The translations under genes and the position numbers were made by a program. From assembly GCF_019175285.1 (NCBI RefSeq), contig NC_056523.1, forward strand, positions 123,077,896-123,141,895: a stretch of 64,000 bases of DNA, given 5' to 3'. The notes under the pieces were generated by a model. It did not search any database. It saw only the letters and a list, made by a program, of their open reading frames with translations, and was not told the origin of the DNA. The DNA is from Sceloporus undulatus (lineage: Eukaryota > Chordata > Lepidosauria > Squamata > Phrynosomatidae). Every line of letters starts with the position of its first letter. Position 1 is the first letter of the stretch. Below are positions 45,661 through 64,000 of this stretch, in pieces.

Positions 45661-45825
45661 TTCCATTTATAAAATGTTTGATTTCCTCTGTTGTAAAGAT
45701 TGTCACCCATTGCCTCAGTTCATGATTTGAGAGGACAACTTGATTCACGCTAAGGAAGGGTAATGAAGGTTTGGCATAACAATAAACTAAGTGTGCAGTA
45801 GATCTTGCTAGAATAGCAAGGATGT

Positions 45826-48248
45826 TACGGTGGGAGTCTACTACAGACCCCCAAGTCAGAGTGAGGAATTGGATGGTATCTTTGTAGAACAGATGACCAC
45901 ACAGTCAGAAAAGAGAGATGTAGTAGTGATGGGTGACTTCAACTATCCTGATATTTGCTGGAAGTCAAACTCAGCTATTTTAGATCTGATCCTAACCAAC
46001 AAGGATGACTTGGTTAATGGGGTGCAAGTGGTGGGATCATTGGGTGGAAGTGACCATGTTCTCCTGGAGTTTGTCATACAATGGAAAGGAGAAGCTAGGC
46101 ATAGTCAGACACTCATCCTATACTTTCAGCGGATTTCAGTAAACTTAGAGAAGTATTGAGGGTGATCCTGTGGTCAGAAATACTAAAAGGGAAGGGAGTT
46201 CAGGCTGGATGGGAGTTTCTTAAAAGACAGATACTGAAGGCACAATTTCAAACAGTTCCAGTGAGAATGAAAAATGGGAGGTGTCTCAAGAAACCAGGAT
46301 GGATGACTAAGGAACTTTCAACCAAGCTGACTTTTAAACGAACATGTATAAGAAATGGAAAAAGGGGGAAATCACGAAAAAGGAATTCAAAGAAATAGCA
46401 GGCATGTGTAGGGGTAAAGTCAGAAAAGCTAAAGTGTAGAATGAACTCAGGCTTGCTAGAGAGGTTAAAAAGAATAAAAAGGGATTTTTTGGATATGACT
46501 GCAGCAAAAGGAAGAAGGAGGAAATGGGAGGGCCACTGTGTGGAAAAGATGGCAAAATGCTAACAGGGGACAGAGAAAAGGCAGAATTACTCAACACCTT
46601 CTTTGCCTCAGTCTTCTCAGAAAAGGCAAAGGGTGCTCAACCTGAGGATAATGGAGCAGAGGACAGAATAGGGGAATTTCAGCACAGAATAAGTAAAGAG
46701 ATAGTAGAGGAATACCTTGTTAATCTAAATGAATTTAAGTCTCCAGGACCAGATGAACTACATCCAAGGGTATTAAAAGAACTGGCAAATGTAATATCAG
46801 AGCCATTGGCAATAATCTTTGAAAACTCCTGGAAAACAGGAGAGATCCCAGCAGACTGGCGGAGGGCAAACGTTGTCCCCATCTTCAAAAAGGGGAAAAA
46901 AGAGGATCCCAACAATTATTGTCCAGTTAGTCTGACATCAATACCAGGAAAGATTCTGGAGCAGATCATTAAACAGAGAGTCTGTGAACATCTAGAAGGC
47001 AATGCCATAATCACAAAAAGTCAACATGGGTTTCAGAGAAACAAGTCATGCCAGACAAATCTAATCTCTTTCTTTGATAAAATTACCAGCTTGGTAGATG
47101 AAGGGAATGCTGTGGATATAGTATATCTTGATTTCAGTAAGGCCTTTGACAAAGTTCCCCATGACATTCTTGCAAACAAGCTTGTAAAATGTGGACTAGA
47201 CAAGGTAACTGTTACATGGATTTGTAACTGGTTGACCGGCCGAACCCAAAGGGTGCTCAACAATGGCTCCTTTTCATCCTGGAGGGAAGTGACCAGTGGG
47301 GTCCCACAGGGCTCTGTCCTGGGCCCAGTGCTATTCAACATCTTTATCAATGACCTGGATGACAGAATTGGGAGCATACTTATCAAATTTGCAGATGACA
47401 CCAAATTAGGAGGAATAGCTAATACCCCAGAGAACAGGATCAAGATCCAAAATGACCTGAATAGACTAGAAAGCTGGGCCAAAGCTAACAAAATGAAATT
47501 CAACACGGAGAAATGTAAGGTATTGCACTTAGGGCGGAAAAATAAAATGCACAGATATAGGATGGGTGACACCTGGCTGAATGAAACTACGTGTGAAAGG
47601 GATCTAGGAGTCCAAGTAGACCACAAGTTGAACATGAGTCAACAGTGTGATGCGGCAGCTAAAAAGGCCAATGCAATTTTAGGCTGCATCAATAAAAGTA
47701 TAGTGTCTAGATCAAGAGAAGTAATAGTGCCACTGTATTCTGCTTTGGTCAGGCTCCACCTGGAATATTGTGTCCAGTTCTGGGTACCACAATTCAAAAA
47801 GGACATTGAGAAACTGGAGCGTGTCCATAGGAGGGCGACTAAAATGGTGAAAGGTCTGGAAACCTTGCCCGATGAAGAACGACTCAGGGAGCTGGGGATG
47901 TTTAGCCTGGAGAAGAGAAGGTTAAGAGGTGATATGATAGCCCTGTTTAAATATTGGAAAGGATGTCATATTGAGGAGGGAGCAAGCTTGTTTTCTGCTG
48001 CTCCAGAGAACAGGACCCGGAACAATGGATGCAAGCTGCAGGAAAAGAGATTCCACCTCAACATTCCTGACAGCAAGGGCTGTTCGACAGTGGAACACAC
48101 TCCCTCGGAGTGTAGTGGAATCTCCTTCCTTGGAGGTCTTTAAGCAGAGGCTAGATGGCCATCTCTCGGGGATGCTTTGATTTGGATTTCCTGCATGGCA
48201 GGGGGTTGGACTGGATGGCCCGTGCGGTCTCTTCCAACTCTATGATTC
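45826..48248 (+). mobile_element. CR1 LINE, 5'-truncated, with long reverse-transcriptase frame
   Basis: The first part (45830-46160) encodes the end of the endonuclease (VYYRPPSQSEELDGIF, DVVVMGDFNYPDICWKSN), with an apparent internal deletion straight after, since ILDLILTNKDDL follows too soon. A different frame at 46160-46400 carries the linker. A long open frame, 46524-48143, carries the reverse transcriptase: [41 protein letters not shown] and the C-terminal [14 protein letters not shown]. The 3' end has the CR1 block TTCCTGCATGGCAGGGGGTT and ends CTATGATTC. It is non-functional because the 5' part is broken and truncated, but the intact RT frame suggests a fairly young copy. Confidence 0.9.
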
Positions 48249-50285
48249 CAATATCTACACTGTGTGTATGGAGACGCAGTAAAAGTAACTAGAACCTAGG
48301 TGTTCATGCCAGACTCCACATTCTCTCAGTCTTAAAAAACCAAGCCTTTGGATCAACTGACACTCAGAAGTGAAAACTGATAGAGTGGGGGAAGGCAAGA
48401 AGTGAAATTTCACGTTGCAGTTTATTGTCTATTGTTGGAAATGAAGCCCCAGCAAAGTTTTCAAACCACTTGACAGAGACACTGGCCTCAAGAGTCCAAC
48501 AGGACACACCCTCCCTTTGTCTCCAGGCTTAGAGGCTGTCATCCAACATCCTCATGTATTGGGGAGGTTGTGAAATTGTCAGGCTCAAGGAAGGGAGGCT
48601 TTCTCCCTGGGGTTTGTCTCTTCCTTCAGAACCTGGTCCCCAACCTTTGTGAAGCTGAAGCAGCAGAAATGGCTGTCATTTGTTGAAACAGTGTGCAAAA
48701 GTGTGGTCTGGACAGAGGACCAGTTCTTTAGCAGGGATATTGAAAAAGCAAGTTCTAGGCTCAGTTTTAGACCATGACAACAGAGGAAGACAGACAGTTG
48801 TCTTTCAGTATACAATTTCAGCCTCCAAAATTGTAGCACTTCGGGCTTCTGCATATGTGCTACTGTCCCTGATAGAACTACAGACTGGCTGAAAACTGAA
48901 CTGTTTGCAAACTGCACCCTGTACAACACCTTACCATTTCTGTGAAAAGCTCCAGAAGAAAGTGGAGGTCTCACAGCTGTGTTATAAGCGGATGCTGGTC
49001 TTGTGGCATCCCTAACATCTATGGGGGTATCAACATTGTTCCCTCCATTGACTCTGTGCCACCAAATTGCTCTGCCATACTGGTTTGGCTACATACTATC
49101 AAGTTTATAGGCCACCCAATCAAAACCTGTAAGACAAACAAATAAAGGGCCACCAATCACAACATTACTTTAAAAAACAAAATGCACCCCCCCCCAAAAA
49201 AAAACCCCAAGTCAATTTAAAATGTAAATAGCTACCATTACCTTTCCAAGGCCCATTTTTAGATACCTACAATTTAAATTATGAATTTAAAAAGTAACAC
49301 CCCTCTGTCATTTAAAACAGTTCCTTTTAGTCACTTTTTAGAAAAGCATCAGAATGCTACGAAATTGCTGGCCTGTGATACAAAACACGCCCTGTAACTA
49401 TAAACGTAACTCAAGCAGTTATAGTCACACTGCAAAAAGAGTGATTCCTCAACAACTGTAATGTTTAGTATGTCTTAGTTATTGCAACAATAACTATAAT
49501 AATAATTACTAGGATTTTTTATTTATAACTAATTACTTTCACGCTCTGAGAGTGAGGAAGGTGCATAGGTTTGGGGGGCATGCAAAGCAGAGTTGTGTGT
49601 GCATGTGTAGAAAGATACTAACACAGCAGTAGGAGAGGGACTGCAAGACCTGAGCATGCCTAACTAAGAGGAGAGAGAAGAGGAAGGATATGACAAAACA
49701 ACAGCATTGGGTTCAAAAGCCCTTCCCTGTTTATGTTTATCATGGCACTAGGATTTTTCCACTCTCTAATGTAGACCTGAGGAAAGACTTGGTGATGAAC
49801 CCAAGTTAGAGCCATGTCTGGAGAGAACTAGGTCTGGTGAAAGAAGAGGCAGCATTCTGGAACCATACTTCTCTGGATCATGGCCTTTTTTATTTATTTT
49901 TTGCAAATTTGTTTGCTTTTAAAAAATCTACTAAAATATATTTCTAAAAAAAATTATAGCATGAGAATAGAAGGAAGGTGGGGATTGGGGGAGGGGAGAG
50001 GAGGGTGAGAATGCCAGCCAGAACTGCCAATACATCAGCAGAGCCTCCCCTATGAGCTCATACTACCTGTGGTGCTTAAGGAAGCAAGGCCCATGTTTAA
50101 GAAAATTTGTTTTTGAAAGGAGACAGCACAAATGCTTTCTTTCTCCTCTGCCAAAACAAAAACAAACCAACAACGGAAAAAAATGAAAGAAAGGAAATGA
50201 AAAAAGGTGGAAAACAATTCTACAAAAATCAACTTAGGAAATAAAAATCATTGATTGGGAAAAAAAGAAGAGACCTTGGGCATGT
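48249..50285 (-). other. NACC1: Probable NACC1 3' UTR and downstream sequence
   Basis: No other gene is seen here. Just beyond the NACC1 stop the minus strand is U-rich, with AATAAA at 49889-49894 and 49893-49898, about 0.4 kb past the stop. Human NACC1 has a longer 3' UTR, so more distal sites are likely (for example near 49512). Confidence 0.35.
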
Positions 50286-60028
<9,743 letters not shown>

Positions 60029-60986
60029 CTAGAAGGAGAATAAGGGTCCAAGAGGTTGTACACAGCATTAATACAGAAAGAGATAAAGAGAGCTAACAAT
60101 AAAAGGGAGTGGGAGAGGGGAAAGAGACAAAAAAGTCAACCATTTTGTTTTACTGTGTGATTGCTTTCCCTTCAGGAGCAGAAAAAGTGACCAGGAATGG
60201 TAGCAGAGAGGATGAAATATGCAGCCCACCTTATTGACCATCTGATATGCTGCATTTAAAAATAGTAGCACAAACCACCCCCTCAGTTTAAGTAACCAAC
60301 ATTATTTTGATCTATACTAAGTATGAGGTTGCACCAGGGCCAACGTAACTATTACAAAACTAAACTAGGTATATTATAAAGTTGGGCTGAAATGTCAGCT
60401 GTATCATAGTGATCTAAGAGTACCCTTTTACACCCACTACCATAGCACCAGCAATACGCTTGATCTCATCTGACCTCAGGACCTAAGCAGGTTTTGATCT
60501 GATTACTTGGAACAAAGAGTATCAGGGAATACTATGGGTCTCCAGGAAGGGCTAAGAAAGAATCTTGACACTTGAGGAGTTGCTACAAGTCAGGCTGAGA
60601 TAAATGGGTCAGGTGGACTAGTTCAGTTAACAGGCACTTTCCTATGTTCCTGTGGCAAAGCCAAGCTTACACTACATCTTATGGCTGACCTCACTTCCCC
60701 AAAGTTCAGAACATGGAGATACGTACATACTTGTACAACACCTGCAGTAGGTACATTATCTGTTGTTAGAAAAGTTAAAGGCAGAAGCAGCTCAGATGTT
60801 AAACAAAGATTTAGGAGTCACTGGGTCAGGAAGAGGTTACCTGTAAAATCACTAGTACAAGTGTGAAAGTTTGATGTTCAACATACTGGTAACTGAAATA
60901 AAATAGAACAGATTAATGTGTGTGTTTTTATACAGCTTTATGAGGTTTTTTTAAAAGTAGAAAAACTAAGATGTATATAATATGGA
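60029..60986. other. NACC1 upstream intron, with a 5S-type SINE trace
   Basis: No exon was recognised. At 60432-60560 a degraded 5S-like stretch is present (CTTGATCTCATCTGACCTC, CCTAAGCAGG, TTACTTGGAACA), a second, more decayed copy of the SINE at 43988. The rest is unassigned. Confidence 0.4.
60432..60560 (+). mobile_element. 5S rRNA-derived SINE, decayed
   Basis: It preserves the 5S order CATAGCACC, TTGATCTCATCTGACCTC, CTAAGCAGG and GATTACTTGGAA, but the interval and box sequences are eroded. Confidence 0.5.
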
Positions 60987-61330
60987 AAGAAGGACAGGTT
61001 GCTTACCTGTAACGGTATTTCTTCGAGTGGTCATCTGCGAATACATACAAATGGGTTGTACTGCACCTGCGCAGTGCCTTCGGAAACTTCTGGAATCACT
61101 AGGCAAAGTACACTTTGCAACATGTTGAAACTTTTTGGCGGTAACCCCGCCCATCCCCTATAAAACCTCCGTTCCCGCTCTTTTCCCCAGTTCCGCAATT
61201 TTCCGCCGTGAAGGCGACAAGAATGAGCCAATTTGAGCAGGACACTGAGGGGAGGATGGGCGGGATTTGTATGTATTCGCAGATGACCACTCGAAGAAAT
61301 ACCGTTACAGGTAAGCAACCTGTCCTTCTT
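60987..61330. repeat. 66-base perfect inverted repeat at the DIRS terminus
   Basis: 60987-61052 and 61265-61330 are exact inverse copies. A third, diverged copy in the direct orientation of the first follows at about 61329-61375. DIRS elements have terminal repeats plus an internal region complementary to the outer ends, which explains this layout. Confidence 0.85.
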
Positions 61331-64000
61331 CTTCGTGGTCTCTGCGAATCATACAAATTGGTTGAGACTGGCAAGCTAAAGTCAGTGGAGGCGGGAGTGT
61401 CATGACACCTGAGAGAATCAACAGTGTTAGTGGTTCAATAAAGAATAACTGAACACAAATGAAAGATTTGATTGTTTTTGTTTATAAAACTTGGAAAGGA
61501 ATCCCACCTGAAGAAACAAGCCCTGATGAGGGCGTCCACAACACCAAGCATTGAATCTTATGCTGGCCGAGTCTGGAACCCAGTGGACGGCTCCCTATAG
61601 TCAATGTAGCCCCGACAGCAAAACAGTTCTCCCAAAAGTTGCATCCCTTTTGGCTCTTGTGTCCAACCTATAATGTTTAATAAAAGTCAACGGTTGTGAC
61701 CATATAGCAGCTTTACAGATATCGTCCAAAGGGACGCCGGACAGAAAGGCAGAAGAGGCCGCTACCGCCCTTGTGGTATGGGAGCGAGCTCTGGTTGGTA
61801 AGGGTTTGCCCAAGAGTTCGTAGGCTAGGGCAATGGTATTAGATATCCACTTCGAGAGTCTCTGAGCCGACACAGGTAGTCCTCTCCTCGGTTCCGAGTA
61901 GCACTGGAACAGTCTTTCGGAACGGCTGGAGTCTCTGGTTCTGTCTAAGTAAAAGGCTAGGGCCCGACGAACGTCTAGGGTATGGAGGGTCCTCTCGGTG
62001 TTGGTAGTCGGGTTCGGAGCCAGGGTAGGCAAAACAATGTCCTGACACATGTGGAAGGTAGAAACAACCTTGGGCAAGAAGGTAATGTCTGTCCTGAGAA
62101 CTACCTTGTCCAAGTGGAATCTAAGGAAGGGCTGGTCCCGGCGTAAGGCACAAAGTTCACCCGCATGGCGGGCAGAGGTAATAGCCACCAAAAAAACCGT
62201 TTTCCAGGTCACGAGTCTAATGTCTGTGGTGGCTAAAGGTTCAAACGGCCTAAACTGTAAGGCCCCCAACACAGTCTCGAGGCTCCAAGCCGGGGCCAGT
62301 AAGGAAACTTGAGGATGTAAATTATTGCATCCCCTCAGAAACCCTTTAACTAGAGGGTCTTTGAAAAAAGAGGGCTTGCCCTCAAATTGGAAGAAGGAAC
62401 AAATAGCCGACAGGTAACATTTGACAGACGTGAGGCAAAGGCCCGCGTCAACTAGGGACATCAGGAATTCCAGGACCAGCGGCGTCGTTACCTGGGCTGG
62501 CGAGAGGTGTCTGTCTGACAGGAACCGAAGAAACTTGTTCCATTTCAGTCTATAGGATTTTTGGGTGGCTGGCTTCTGGGCCGCCAGGATGACCCTCCGT
62601 ACCGAAGCTGGCAACTGTGCTAGGGATGGATTCTCCATGCCACCAGGGGAAGGGTCTCGATGTCCGGGTGTCGAACTCGTCCTCCCTGGACCGTGAGCGT
62701 CCGGGAGCAGAACTGGGGACAATGGGAGTTGTACATGGTTGCAAACAGGTCTATCTGTGGAGTTCCCCATCGGGTAAAGAGGTCGTGTACCGTCTCTGGA
62801 TGGAGCCTCCACTCGTGAAATGACGACGGGGACCTGCTGAGTAGGTCTGCATAAGAGTTCTGGGCGCCTGGTAAGTGTATTGCTTGAAGTAAAATGTCCC
62901 GGGCGATGCACCAGTCCCATATCCGGAGGGTGATGTCCAGGAGGGTGCGTGACCTGGTGCCTCCCTGTTTGTTCAGGTAGTACACCACCGTAGTGTTGTC
63001 TGTCCTGAGCTGGATGACCTTGCCCGAGAGTGAGGACTCGAAGGCCCTTAAGGCCTTTTCTACCGCCAACAGTTCTAGTGCGTTGATGTGGAACATCTTT
63101 TCGTCCAGGGACCAGATACCTTTGGCCCACAGGTCCAGAGCGTGGGCTCTCTATCCTTCTTCGGATGCGTCTGTGGTGAGCACCAACTCTGGATGGGGCA
63201 GTGAAAAGGGCATGCCGACGCAGACATTGTGGGAGTCGAGCCACCAACAGAGGGAGCGTGTGACTGGTCTCGGGATGGTCAGTCTGCGAGACGGGGGGTC
63301 TCTTTCGAGGTCGAACGTCGACAGGAACCATGACTGTAGGGGTCGAGATCGAAGTCTTGCCCATGGTGTGACGAATGTTGTCGATGCCATGTGACCCAGG
63401 GCCACCTGGATGTCCCTGGCTGTTACAGTGCATCGGTTGATGGCTCGGACCAGAGCGTGGAAACGGTCTGGAGGTAGGTATGCCGTGCAGTCGTTCGAGT
63501 CGAGGATAGACCCTATGAACCTTATCTGCTTGGTGGGGAACAGTTGGGATTTCTCGAGGTTGACCACCAGTCCCAGGTCCTGCAAGAGCTGGAGCGCCTC
63601 TGAGGTGTGTCGCTGCAGTTCTTGACGTGAAGGGGCCACGAAGAGCCAATCGTCTAGGTACGGGAAGACCCTCATGCCACGGCGGTGCAGATGGGATATC
63701 ATGGGTGCCATGCACTTGGTGAAGATACGAGGCGCTGTAGACAGGCCGAAGGGGAGGACGTTGTATCTGTAGACGTCCGTCCCGACGGCGAAGGCCAGGA
63801 ACCTGCGGTGGGACTCTCGGATGCTGACATGGAAGTAAGCGTCCTTTAGGTCGATTGTTGCAAACCACAGGTCCTGTTGTAACAGAGGTAGAATAGAGGC
63901 AAGCGTTACCATCCGGAAGCGACGATAAGACAGGTAAGCATTCAATTGTCTAAGGTCCAGTATAGGCCTGATACCTCCATCTGGCTTAGGGACCGTAAAA
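60987..64000 (-). mobile_element. DIRS-type tyrosine-recombinase retroelement, 3' part
   Basis: This is a fossil entry. On the minus strand the parts are, from the right edge inward, a reverse transcriptase, an RNase H region and a phage-integrase-like tyrosine recombinase, which together define the DIRS group. The recombinase frame overlaps the polymerase region, as is usual for the family. The element runs off the window at 64000, so the left terminus and Gag region are not seen. The 3' end carries a terminal repeat (about 60987-61267) and an internal complementary region (about 61265-61400). The visible part looks largely whole, and the identical terminal arms point to a young insertion. 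It lies upstream of the NACC1 coding exons, probably in an intron. Confidence 0.85.

Overview
This is vertebrate nuclear DNA, almost certainly from a squamate reptile (a lizard, or less likely a snake). It carries intron-containing genes with vertebrate splice sites, CR1, L2, L1 and RTE-BovB LINEs, a Sauria-type SINE, many tRNA-derived SINEs with AAC-type tails, and many short foldback DNA transposons. No bacterial, organellar or CRISPR features were seen.

Three host genes can be read. IER2 (minus strand, coding 17197-17892, one exon) encodes an immediate-early nuclear protein. STX10 (plus strand, coding exons 24793-37821, eight exons) encodes a Golgi/endosomal SNARE. NACC1 (minus strand, coding exons 50286-59995, with the 5' end of its first coding exon at about 60028) encodes a BTB-BEN transcriptional regulator. 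The same three genes are neighbours in the same relative orientations on human 19p13, so the block is conserved: IER2 and STX10 diverge, STX10 and NACC1 converge. The genes do not form one pathway; what links them is conserved synteny.

Layout. 1-15800 is intergenic, with decayed LINE sequence, SINEs and foldback DNA elements. 15850-18170 is IER2 with its 3' UTR and a TATA/CRE-like promoter. 18200-24790 is the enlarged space between IER2 and STX10, rich in SINEs and hAT-like MITEs. 24793-38850 is STX10, including an intron with AT-AC, U12-type splice sites and a near-perfect hairpin in intron 6. 38850-50285 lies between the convergent 3' ends and holds a long inverted repeat, a 5S-rRNA-derived SINE and a cluster of CR1 copies. 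50286-60028 is NACC1; its large intron contains an L1 inserted into an L2. 60030-64000 is upstream of the NACC1 coding exons and ends in a DIRS-type tyrosine-recombinase retroelement that runs off the right edge.

All reading was by eye. Exon limits were placed by matching remembered human IER2, STX10/STX6 and NACC1 proteins to splice sites and checking that the frame is preserved across every junction. Repeat family names come from remembered consensus sequences and are less certain than the gene calls.
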